Assembly: GCF_910584465.1 (NCBI RefSeq)
Contig: NZ_CAJUBK010000072.1
Location: 1-10,182 of the forward strand
DNA length: 10,182 nt
Reading direction: 5' to 3'
DNA from: an uncultured Oscillibacter sp.
Lineage (GTDB): Bacteria; Bacillota; Clostridia; Oscillospirales; Oscillospiraceae
Under the pieces are notes generated by a model. That model was not told the DNA's origin, made no database searches, and worked only from the letters and a program-made list of their open reading frames with translations. The position numbers and the translations under genes are program-made. Every line of letters begins with the position of its first letter. The first letter of the stretch is position 1. Positions 1-5,871 of the stretch are shown one piece after another.

Positions 1-1434
1 GCCCAGGGTGTCCTCCTTCTGGACCTTCTTGCCCATGAAGTCGCCGGTGTTGATGATATAGCAGGCCACGTCCTTCTCCGCCACCAGCTTCTTGAACTTC
101 TCATAGTCGTTCACCAGGGGATAGGTGCGGAAGGGGTTGGCGTAGGGCTCGACGACCAGGGCGTTGGGATCCACGCCCTCCTTCAGCCGCTCGGCGCTGG
201 AGCGCTTGGTGGCCAGGGTGGCGCCCATGACGGAGGCCAGGGACGCGCCCTTCAGGCGGACGATGGGGGGGATAGTGGGATCCTTCATGATCCAGAAGAT
301 GGCGTTGACGGGCGAGTCGATCTTGTCGACCCGGTTGGGGGACCAGAGCTTGGACTTGATGGCCCGGCCGTTGCCGTTGCGCACGTCCTCGGTGACCAGG
401 ACGATCTTGCCCTCGTCGTCCAGGGTGGCGGAGCAGTTCTGGGCGGTCAGCAGATACTTGTTGTCCTCGGCGGGGACGGGATAGTCGGCGGTCTTGTCGA
501 AATAGGTGGGCTCCAGGGCGATCGACGCGCAGGTATCGGAGTTGATGATGAAGGCGTCGTCGTGGAGGACCTTGATGGAGGGGTACTTGCCGCCGTGCTT
601 GGCGTGGGTCAGGGTGGACTTGCCGGAGCCGGACAGGCCGAACACCGCGGCGACGTACTTGCTGCCGTCGTCCAGGGTGTATTCCTTCTGCCCGCCGTGG
701 CAGGAGGCGTAGCCGTTGCGGTTGGCGACGGCCCAGGCCAGGGTCAGCGTGCCCTTCTTATGCTCGCCGAAGTAGCGCATGCCCAGGATGGCGGCGCAGT
801 TGGTGTCGGTGTTGAAGTAGCACAGGCACTTGGGATCGCAGATCTCCTCCTTGCCGGGGGCGCCGGTCCACTGGGGATCGGAGAAGATATAGATATCGGG
901 CTCCTTGCCGCCGCCCACGGGCTTGGACTTCTTGTACATCTTGACGTACTCGTCGGACTGGTACTGGAAGTTCAGCATCCAGTTGTACAGGAGGTTCTCC
1001 TCGCCCTCGGGGATGAGGAGGTGGGCCTTGACCATGAACTCGGGATCCAGGCCGATGAAGACCTCGGCGTGGTACATGGTCTTCCAGCGGGTGTCATAAA
1101 CGGCGTCCATGACGATCTTGTCCAGCTCGGCGGTGTTCACGCCGGGCTTGCCGGTGATGCGGCGGGCGGCGGCGTAACGGCCGGTGATGGACCCGTCGTT
1201 GAACAGCAGGACCTTCGCGTCGGGCTCCAGACCGAACTCCTCGCCGCGGTAGACGGGCATGTCGGTGACGACGGTGCCGGGGGAGTTCTTGGCCATGTCA
1301 TAGGCTTCCCGGAGGGAGTTGATCTTCACGACGTTGTTGCCGTAGAAGGGGGCCTCGATGATGGAGCGGGTCTTGGAGAACCCGACCTTGCCGGGCCCGA
1401 TCTCGGTCCTGGGATAATAGGATTTCGTAGACAT
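1..1434 (-). CDS. pckA: Phosphoenolpyruvate carboxykinase (ATP), 3' end cut by window
   Basis: This enzyme interconverts oxaloacetate + ATP and PEP + CO2 + ADP in the cytoplasm; in fermentative Clostridia it may run toward oxaloacetate. 478 codons are visible from ATG at 1434 with no stop, so the C-terminus (roughly 60-80 residues, judged from the usual length near 540) lies outside the window. Visible landmarks: ITGR at 83-86 (the substrate Arg region), YFGEHKKGTLT at 221-231 (paired Lys for metal/substrate), ASCHGG around His246, P-loop FGLSGSGKST at 265-274, HDDAF at 291-295 (metal-binding Asp pair) and TEDVRNG with Arg352. The P-loop and the HDDAF motif differ from the classical GLSGTGKTT and GDDEHGW forms, so this is a divergent clostridial subgroup. 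AAGGAGGA at 1441-1448 fixes the start. The gene is divergent from tetR and has its own promoter. Family assignment is firm. Confidence 0.95.
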   Translation of the reverse strand, partial: MSTKSYYPRTEIGPGKVGFSKTRSIIEAPFYGNNVVKINSLREAYDMAKNSPGTVVTDMPVYRGEEFGLEPDAKVLLFNDGSITGRYAAARRITGKPGVNTAELDKIVMDAVYDTRWKTMYHAEVFIGLDPEFMVKAHLLIPEGEENLLYNWMLNFQYQSDEYVKMYKKSKPVGGGKEPDIYIFSDPQWTGAPGKEEICDPKCLCYFNTDTNCAAILGMRYFGEHKKGTLTLAWAVANRNGYASCHGGQKEYTLDDGSKYVAAVFGLSGSGKSTLTHAKHGGKYPSIKVLHDDAFIINSDTCASIALEPTYFDKTADYPVPAEDNKYLLTAQNCSATLDDEGKIVLVTEDVRNGNGRAIKSKLWSPNRVDKIDSPVNAIFWIMKDPTIPPIVRLKGASLASVMGATLATKRSSAERLKEGVDPNALVVEPYANPFRTYPLVNDYEKFKKLVAEKDVACYIINTGDFMGKKVQKEDTLG

Positions 1435-1440
1435 ATCTGT

Positions 1441-1448
1441 TCCTCCTT
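1441..1448 (-). promoter_or_regulatory. Ribosome binding site of pckA
   Basis: AAGGAGGA on the minus strand lies six bases upstream of the ATG at 1434. It is a near-perfect Shine-Dalgarno match and fixes the start of pckA. Confidence 0.85.
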
Positions 1449-1504
1449 CAAAGTTTCCAAGCACCTGCGCAAAGAGGCGTCAGGGCCGCTGTGCGTACTT
1501 TGTT

Positions 1505-1533
1505 AATATACCCTGTTTTTCCTTAAAAAGCAA
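1505..1533 (-). promoter_or_regulatory. pckA promoter (sigma-A type)
   Basis: Reading the minus strand, a -35 box TTGCTT (1533-1528) and a -10 box TATATT (1510-1505) are separated by exactly 17 bases. Transcription would start near 1498, giving a leader of about 63 bases before the pckA ATG. The -10 box is close to consensus; the -35 box matches at TTG. An inverted repeat abuts the -35 box (separate entry). Confidence 0.75.
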
Positions 1534-1552
1534 GAGCGAAAATGCCTCTTGC
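1530..1552. repeat. Inverted repeat overlapping the pckA -35 region
   Basis: GCAAGAG (1530-1536) and CTCTTGC (1546-1552) form perfect 7-base arms around a 9-base centre. On the minus strand the hairpin is followed by TTTTT, so it has the form of a small intrinsic terminator. No minus-strand gene lies upstream, so it could instead be an operator next to the pckA -35 box or an insulator against antisense transcripts. Its function is unassigned. Confidence 0.45.
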
Positions 1553-1617
1553 GGAAAAAGGAGCGGAAAAAGCGGGCGGGGCGCGTACGGCGGGGAGGCG
1601 GGCCCGTCAAGCCCCCC

Positions 1618-1646
1618 TTGACACCGGCCCCCCGCGGTGCTATACT
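1618..1646 (+). promoter_or_regulatory. tetR promoter (near-consensus sigma-A)
   Basis: A perfect -35 box TTGACA (1618-1623) and a -10 box TATACT (1641-1646, one mismatch) are separated by 17 bases. The predicted start is near 1652-1653, inside the palindrome at 1649-1669. This rules out translation starts upstream of about 1653 for the TetR gene and points to repression at the transcription start. Confidence 0.88.
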
Positions 1647-1648
1647 GC

Positions 1649-1669
1649 AAACAGACCGTTGGTTTGTTT
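1649..1669. promoter_or_regulatory. Palindromic TetR operator, autoregulatory site
   Basis: AAACAGACC and GGTTTGTTT form 9-base arms around GTT with a single mismatch. The site begins just after the -10 box and covers the predicted start of the tetR transcript, the classic arrangement for an autorepressing TetR regulator. It shares the core AGACCGNNGGT with the perfect palindrome before the efflux gene at 2398-2420, which supports one protein binding both. Binding itself is inferred. Confidence 0.72.
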
Positions 1670-1682
1670 GGAGGGATGCTTC

Positions 1683-2357
1683 ACGGCGCGGAACAAGTAC
1701 CCGGAGGAAACGGTGCGGAAGATCCTGGACACGGCGGAGCAGCTGTTCATCGAGAAGGGCTATGACCGGGCCTCCCTCCAGGACATCCTGGACAGGACGG
1801 GCCTCTCCAAGGGGGCCATCTACCACCATTTCGCCTCCAAGGAGGACATCTTTTACGCCGTCTGCGACCGCATCGGCCGCCGGAACGGCGAAGTGCTGTC
1901 CCAGGTCCGGGACGCCCCTGCGCTGAACGGCCTGGAGAAGCTGCGGACCATGTTCAAGGCCTCCCTCCAGCCGGAGCGGCAGGCCAAGATGTTCTGCATG
2001 ATGCCCTACCTGATGGACAACCCCAAGTTCCTGGCGGCGGAGATGCACAGCATCTTCACCGAGGTGGTCCCCTGCTTCGTGGAGCCCGTCATCCGCCAGG
2101 GCATGGCCGACGGCTCCATCCATACGGACCGCCCCAGGGAGCTGGCGGAGGCCATGATGATGCTGTCGGACGTGTGGATCAACCCCATCGTCCAGCCCTC
2201 CACTCCGGAGCAGATCCGGGCCCGCTGCGAGATCTACGACCGGCTGTTCCGGAGCTTCGGCATCGAGGGGCTGATCGACCAGGAGATCGTGGACACCCTG
2301 GTCCGCTATACGGAGATGGCCCATCCCCCGTCCCTGGACGGGGAGGCACACGACTGA
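1683..2357 (+). CDS. TetR/AcrR-family transcriptional repressor, probable non-ATG start
   Basis: This is a DNA-binding repressor, about 224 residues, a normal TetR length. The helix-turn-helix is clear: ASLQDILDRTGLSKGAIYHHF at 30-50, then ASKEDIF. The C-terminal half is the usual variable ligand-binding and dimer domain. Clostridial relatives typically begin MARNKYPEETV; here ARNKYPEETV is intact but the initiator codon reads ACG (1683-1685), with GGAGGG at 1670-1675 seven bases upstream. Alternatives are GTG at 1713 with GGAGGA at 1703-1708 (loses ten residues but keeps the whole HTH) or TTG at 1668, which lacks its own ribosome site. The in-frame ATG at 1542 lies before the promoter. The gene is followed by a terminator and the MFS pump, its likely target. 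The effector is unknown. Confidence 0.88.
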   Translation, partial: TARNKYPEETVRKILDTAEQLFIEKGYDRASLQDILDRTGLSKGAIYHHFASKEDIFYAVCDRIGRRNGEVLSQVRDAPALNGLEKLRTMFKASLQPERQAKMFCMMPYLMDNPKFLAAEMHSIFTEVVPCFVEPVIRQGMADGSIHTDRPRELAEAMMMLSDVWINPIVQPSTPEQIRARCEIYDRLFRSFGIEGLIDQEIVDTLVRYTEMAHPPSLDGEAHD

Positions 2358-2390
2358 AAAGAGACTGCCGCGCGCGGGCAGTTTCTTTTT
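2357..2390 (+). terminator. Intrinsic terminator of tetR
   Basis: A 13-base stem (arms 2357-2369 and 2377-2389, one G/T wobble) closes a GC-only 7-base loop and ends in a CTTTTT run. It starts on the last base of the tetR stop codon. It separates repressor transcription from the downstream pump, which therefore needs its own promoter. Confidence 0.82.
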
Positions 2391-2397
2391 GGAGATA

Positions 2398-2420
2398 TAA
2401 AGACCGACGGTCGGTCTTTA
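2398..2420. promoter_or_regulatory. Perfect 23-base palindrome: operator for the MFS gene
   Basis: Eleven-base perfect arms TAAAGACCGAC and GTCGGTCTTTA flank one central G. The palindrome lies between the tetR terminator and the MFS ribosome site, exactly where a repressor site is expected. Possible -10 boxes are TATAAA (2396-2401) overlapping its left edge and TAAAAT (2419-2424) at its right edge; I find no good -35 partner for either, so the pump promoter is not resolved. The shared AGACCGNNGGT core links it to the tetR operator. Confidence 0.8.
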
Positions 2421-2445
2421 AAATTCAAGAAAAGGAGCTGTCTTT

Positions 2446-3687
2446 ATGAAAACAGACCGAGCGCCCCTGTTCCGCCGGGACTTCACCCTGGTGGTCGTCG
2501 GGCAGATCGTCTCCCTCTTCGGCAATGCCATCCTGCGCTTCGCGCTGCCGCTGTACCTGCTGCGGCAGACGGGATCCCCCGCCCTGTTCGGCGCGGTGGG
2601 GGCGGCGGCGTTCGTCCCCGCCGTGCTGTGCGCGCCCATCGGCGGCGTGGTGGCGGACCGGGCCGGCAAGCGGGACATCATGGTGGCGCTGGACTTCTCC
2701 ACGGCGGGCCTGGTGCTGGCCTTCGCCCTTTTGCTGGGGCGGGCGCCGCTGGTCCCGCTGATGGTCGCCTGCCTCATGCTGCTCTACGGCATCGCCGGGG
2801 CCTATCAGCCCGCGGTCCAGGCCAGCATCCCCCTCCTGGCGCCGGAGCGGCTCACCAGCGCCAACGCCGTCATCAACATGGTGTCCACCCTGTCCGGCCT
2901 GCTGGGGCCGGTCATCGGCGGCGTGCTGTTCGGCGCCTTCGGCATCCGGCCCATCCTCTGGGTCAGCATCGGCTGCTTCGCCCTCTCCGCCGTCATGGAG
3001 CTCTTCATCCGCATCCCCCGCCGGCCCCAGGCGGCCGCGGCGGGGAGCGTGCCGGCCACGATCCGCCGGGACCTGGGGGAGAGCTGGCGCTTCATCCGCC
3101 GGGAACGGCCCGTGTTCCTGTCCGTCATGCTGGTGCTGGCGCTGTTCAACCTGGTGCTGTCCGCCGCCTTGATCGTGGGCATCCCCGTGGCGGTGGTCCA
3201 GGTGCTGGGCATGAGCGACAGCCGCCTGGGGCTGACCCAGGGGGCCATGGGCCTGGGCGGGCTCCTGGGCGGCATCCTGACGGCCCTCCTGGGGGAACGG
3301 CTGTCCCTCCGGCGGGGACACGCCGTGCTCCTGGCCGCCGGCCTGACGGCGGCGGGCATGGCGGCGGCCCTCCTGCCGGGGACCGGGCCCGCCCTTGGCT
3401 GGTGGGGCGTGACCGCCATGAGCTTCGCCATCATGGTCCTGTCCACTATGCTGGTGGTGGTGCTCAGCGCCGCCGTCCAGCGCCAGACGCCGCCGGAGCT
3501 GCTGGGGAAAGTGATGTCCTTCATCATGGCGCTGGCGAACTGCGCCTCGCCCTTGGGGCAGGCGGTCTACGGCGCGCTGTTCGAGTCCTGTCCGGCCTGG
3601 GCCGTCCTGCTGGGGGCGTCCGGGGCCGCGGCGCTGACCGCGCTCTATTCCAGGCGGGTGTTCCGGGAGCTGGACGGGGCCCGGTGA
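2446..3687 (+). CDS. MFS efflux transporter (MFS_3 / MefA-like)
   Basis: This is an integral membrane secondary transporter, 413 residues, expected to have about 12 membrane helices and to export a small molecule by proton antiport. The N-terminal helix ends in GQIVSLFGNAILRFALPLYLL; the MFS motif-A loop GGVVADRAGKRD lies at 66-77 between helices 2 and 3. A charged central loop around 190-220 (rich in Arg and Pro) divides the two six-helix halves. The style matches the MFS_3 group, which holds macrolide (Mef) and siderophore exporters; the substrate cannot be read from sequence. AAGGAG at 2432-2437, eight bases before ATG, fixes the start. The upstream palindrome and TetR gene suggest induction by the pump's substrate. 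It is convergent with merR, only 13 bases apart, with no clear terminator between them. Confidence 0.92.
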   Translation: MKTDRAPLFRRDFTLVVVGQIVSLFGNAILRFALPLYLLRQTGSPALFGAVGAAAFVPAVLCAPIGGVVADRAGKRDIMVALDFSTAGLVLAFALLLGRAPLVPLMVACLMLLYGIAGAYQPAVQASIPLLAPERLTSANAVINMVSTLSGLLGPVIGGVLFGAFGIRPILWVSIGCFALSAVMELFIRIPRRPQAAAAGSVPATIRRDLGESWRFIRRERPVFLSVMLVLALFNLVLSAALIVGIPVAVVQVLGMSDSRLGLTQGAMGLGGLLGGILTALLGERLSLRRGHAVLLAAGLTAAGMAAALLPGTGPALGWWGVTAMSFAIMVLSTMLVVVLSAAVQRQTPPELLGKVMSFIMALANCASPLGQAVYGALFESCPAWAVLLGASGAAALTALYSRRVFRELDGAR

Positions 3688-3700
3688 CGGCCCGGGGCCC

Positions 3701-4087
3701 TCAGGTCATCTGTCCCCGCAGCTCCCGCTCCTTGCAGGCCAGCCCCTCCTCGTACCTCTCGATCTTATGGTCCAGCCGGTCCAGGGAGCGCTGCATATCC
3801 TCCATCCGCTCCAGCAGCTGCCGCCGCTGCTCTATCAGGAGCTGCTTGCGCTGTCCCATGGTCTCCTCCCCCTGCTGGAACAGGCGGCAGTACTCGCACA
3901 GGGCCTCGATGCCCACCCCGGCGGAGCGCATGCACTTGATCAGCTCCACCCAGCCCAGGGACGCCGCGTCATAATCCCGGACGCCGCTCCCGTTCCGGGG
4001 CACCGGCGGGATCAGGCCCACCCGCTCGTAATAGCGCAGGGTGTCGGCGGACAGGCCGTACTTCCTGCTCACTTCTGTAATGGTCAT
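3701..4087 (-). CDS. MerR-family regulator, AdhR/YyaN-like
   Basis: A 128-residue activator/repressor. The N-terminal winged HTH reads ITEVSRKYGLSADTLRYYERVG (3-24), followed by the RDYD segment (37-40) typical of MerR; the C-terminal part (about 78-115, rich in Q, R, L and E) is the dimerising coiled coil. The pattern CMRSAG with Cys52, then EYCRLFQQGEET, is characteristic of the AdhR/NmlR subgroup, in which a Cys near 52 is needed for response to reactive aldehydes in Bacillus AdhR (family knowledge). Further Cys residues at 64, 67 and 118 are present. AAGGAGGA at 4093-4100 precedes the ATG by five bases. No aldehyde dehydrogenase or oxidoreductase gene is adjacent, so its regulon, beyond itself, is not visible. 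The inducer is inferred. Confidence 0.93.
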   Translation of the reverse strand: MTITEVSRKYGLSADTLRYYERVGLIPPVPRNGSGVRDYDAASLGWVELIKCMRSAGVGIEALCEYCRLFQQGEETMGQRKQLLIEQRRQLLERMEDMQRSLDRLDHKIERYEEGLACKERELRGQMT

Positions 4088-4131
4088 CCTTCTCCTCCTT
4101 GCATGGCACGCCGCGTTCCGTCATTTCCTTC

Positions 4132-4162
4132 AGCATACTCCTTAGAGCGGGCTCCAAGTCAA
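4132..4162 (-). promoter_or_regulatory. MerR-type promoter/operator of the merR gene
   Basis: On the minus strand TTGACT (4162-4157) and TATGCT (4137-4132) are separated by 19 bases, the over-long spacer diagnostic of promoters that MerR proteins untwist. The spacer carries a dyad, CTTGGAG and CTCTAAG (4158-4152 and 4147-4141) around four bases with one mismatch, which closely resembles known MerR-family operators. This indicates autoactivation by the MerR protein it precedes. Transcription would start near 4125. Confidence 0.88.
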
Positions 4163-4190
4163 GGACTTTTTTCCTTCGACGGTCTTCGGT

Positions 4191-4219
4191 TTGACGAACG
4201 GGGAAAAATCTGTTAGAAT
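4191..4219 (+). promoter_or_regulatory. Promoter of the SLH-protein gene
   Basis: TTGACG (4191-4196) and TAGAAT (4214-4219) are separated by 17 bases, with an extended -10 TG at 4211-4212. This is a strong constitutive-looking sigma-A promoter. It is divergent from the merR promoter, with 28 bases between the two -35 boxes and no overlap. Confidence 0.85.
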
Positions 4220-4254
4220 AGGCAGATCGATCCAACGATAAGGAGCTGAACGAT

Positions 4255-5745
4255 ATGGAACGACTTCAGCGGGCGTTCGCCTGCCTCCTGCTCTGCGCCC
4301 TGCTGGCGGGCGCGGCCAGCGTCCCCGCCGCGGCCCTCTCCGACGTGCCGGAAGATCTCTGGGCCAAAGAGGCCATCGACCGCTGCATGGCCCTGCACTA
4401 CCTCGAGGCCGGCCCCGACGGCGCCTTCGGCGTGGGCCGGGAGATGTCCCGGTCCGAGTTCGTGACCGCGCTGTGCCGCGTCCTGGGCTGGGAGCCCGCC
4501 TCCCCCGCCCGGGCCGTCTATGCCGACGTGTCCGAGAAAGAGCCCTATGCCGGCGCGGTCGAGACCGCCTACCGCCAGGGGGCCCTCACCAGCCAGGACG
4601 GCGACTTCCGCCCCGACGCCCCCATCACCCGCAGTGAGACCGCCGCCATGCTGATCCGGGCCCTGGGCTATGGCACCATCGCCGGGCTCGCCCAGGACAC
4701 GCCCCTGCCCTTCCAGGACGTGGAGGCGGGCAGCGGCTACATCGCCATGGCTTACAGCATGGGGTTGATGGACGGCGCCTCCGACGCCGCCTTCTCCCCG
4801 GACGGCCATGTCACCCGGGAACAGGCCGCCGTCCTCCTCATGCGGCTCCACGACAAGCTCCGTGAGCCGGACACCGGCCGCATCGGCATCGCCGTCCGGC
4901 TGGCGGATCTGCCGGATCTCAAGGGTTATGAGGCCGTGGGCGTCGCCGCCGCCGTGCTGGCCTATAACGGAGAGCCCCAGCTCTCCTCGATCCTGAGCCG
5001 GACGGAAGCGGCCGCCATCTGTTCCGCCGTCACCGCCGCCGGGTCCAAGCCCCTGCTCTACGTCACCGGCGGGCCCTATCACGTCCGGGAGGGCGAAGCC
5101 GAGCTGCTGGCGAAGGTCCTGCTGGAGGCGGTGAGAACGGGAGGCTACGCGGGCCTGTTCCTGAACGCCTCCGGCCTCACCACCGCCGCCCAGCGCGACG
5201 AGCTCACCGCCGCCGCCCGCCTCCTGCGCGAGCAGCTGGGCGGGAAGCTCCTGTACATCGGCGCGGAGGGCCCCTCCCGGAAGGACGAGAGCTTCGGCTA
5301 TGACTACGCCGCCCTGGGCGAGGCCGCGGACCGGCTGGTCCTCCGCTTCGAGCGGAGGGCCGAGACCGTGGGGGCGAACACCGCCGCCCCCCTGGAGCCC
5401 CTGGAGCGGATCTATGACGCGCTGAGCTTCCTCCGCGGCGTGGTGGGCCCCGACAAGCTGGCGCTGCTGCTCACCTCCACCGGCTCGGAGTGGGACGGCA
5501 AGGAGTCCCTGCCCCACAGCGGCGGGGAGATCGCCGCCCTGCTGGAGGAGCAGGCCGCCCAGAGCCATCGCTCCAGCCGCTATGCCTGCACCTTTTTGAC
5601 CCAGGAGGAAGGCGGCGACATCTGGTATCTCGACGCGCAGGACATCCGGGCGCGGGCCCAGCTGGTCCGGCTCTTCGGCGGCGGATACCTCTGCCTCTCC
5701 GACCTGAACGACGCCCTGCCCGAGGTCCTGGAGGCCATGCCCTGA
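4255..5745 (+). CDS. Exported SLH-domain protein with degenerate GH18-like domain
   Basis: A 496-residue secreted cell-surface protein. A signal peptide occupies 1-27 (hydrophobic core CLLLCALLAGAA, probable AAA cleavage site). Three SLH domains follow at roughly 29-80, 88-140 and 152-200, with the expected SRSEF, TRSET and TREQA segments; SLH domains bind pyruvylated wall polymers. From about 208 to the end the protein resembles the GH18 barrel of spore-type SleL/YaaH hydrolases, including YDYAALGEAADRLVL (349-363) and WYLDAQDIRARAQLV (457-471). The catalytic strand, normally DGxxxDxxxE-like, reads YAGLFLNASG (298-307), so the Asp and Glu acids are replaced; it is probably a binding, non-hydrolytic domain. 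AAGGAG at 4240-4245 fixes the start. SLH assignment is firm; GH18 ancestry is an inference from fold-level similarity. Confidence 0.9.
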   Translation: MERLQRAFACLLLCALLAGAASVPAAALSDVPEDLWAKEAIDRCMALHYLEAGPDGAFGVGREMSRSEFVTALCRVLGWEPASPARAVYADVSEKEPYAGAVETAYRQGALTSQDGDFRPDAPITRSETAAMLIRALGYGTIAGLAQDTPLPFQDVEAGSGYIAMAYSMGLMDGASDAAFSPDGHVTREQAAVLLMRLHDKLREPDTGRIGIAVRLADLPDLKGYEAVGVAAAVLAYNGEPQLSSILSRTEAAAICSAVTAAGSKPLLYVTGGPYHVREGEAELLAKVLLEAVRTGGYAGLFLNASGLTTAAQRDELTAAARLLREQLGGKLLYIGAEGPSRKDESFGYDYAALGEAADRLVLRFERRAETVGANTAAPLEPLERIYDALSFLRGVVGPDKLALLLTSTGSEWDGKESLPHSGGEIAALLEEQAAQSHRSSRYACTFLTQEEGGDIWYLDAQDIRARAQLVRLFGGGYLCLSDLNDALPEVLEAMP

Positions 5746-5771
5746 AACGAGGGCCCCTGCGCGGAGCCAAG

Positions 5772-5806
5772 GCGGCGGCTGAGCGGGAAACCCGCTCAGC
5801 CGCCGC
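5772..5806. repeat. Perfect 16-base-pair hairpin after the SLH gene
   Basis: Perfect GC-rich 16-base arms (5772-5787 and 5791-5806) surround an AAA loop, 27 bases after the SLH gene stop. No T-run follows on either strand, so it is not a standard intrinsic terminator; it could block 3' exonucleases or act as a Rho-assisted or T-less terminator for the SLH transcript. Confidence 0.7.
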
Positions 5807-5827
5807 GCGCACATGCGTACAGGGTCC

Positions 5828-5858
5828 AAAAAGGCCCCGTCCAAAAGGACGGGGCCTT
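5828..5858 (-). terminator. Intrinsic terminator of the small P-loop gene
   Basis: Twelve-base perfect arms AAGGCCCCGTCC and GGACGGGGCCTT (5831-5842, 5847-5858) enclose a 4-base loop. On the minus strand the stem is followed by a TTTTT run (5832-5828), a standard terminator placed 13 bases beyond the stop codon at 5872. On the plus strand it has only a weak T-run but may also help end the SLH transcript. Confidence 0.88.
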
Positions 5859-5871
5859 CGCTTGTCCGCTT

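Noticed and set aside
562..1506. Long plus-strand open frame (314 codons) opposite pckA
   Set aside because: It is antisense to a clearly recognised enzyme, rich in Gly, Val and Leu with no family resemblance, and arises from the GC-rich codon pattern.
1542..1682. Extended TetR N-terminus starting at ATG 1542
   Set aside because: It begins upstream of the near-consensus promoter at 1618-1646 and reads through the operator; the added residues are Arg/Ala/Gly-rich and unlike TetR proteins.
1676..1765. 29-codon open frame from ATG 1676, possible leader peptide overlapping tetR
   Set aside because: The ATG directly follows the GGAGGG with no spacing, so initiation is unlikely, and it is out of frame with the TetR protein.
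3688..3700. Terminator between the convergent MFS and merR genes
   Set aside because: Only 13 bases separate the stops; short GGGCC/GGCCC pairing is possible but without a T-run, so no terminator can be supported.
4132..4219. MerR control of the SLH gene through a shared divergent promoter
   Set aside because: The SLH gene has a good promoter with normal 17-base spacing lying 28 bases away from the MerR site, so no direct control is evident.
4213..5844. 543-codon minus-strand open frame opposite the SLH gene
   Set aside because: It has low-complexity Gly/Ala/Gln composition, no domain and no ribosome site, and the opposite strand carries signal peptide, SLH domains, promoter and ribosome site.
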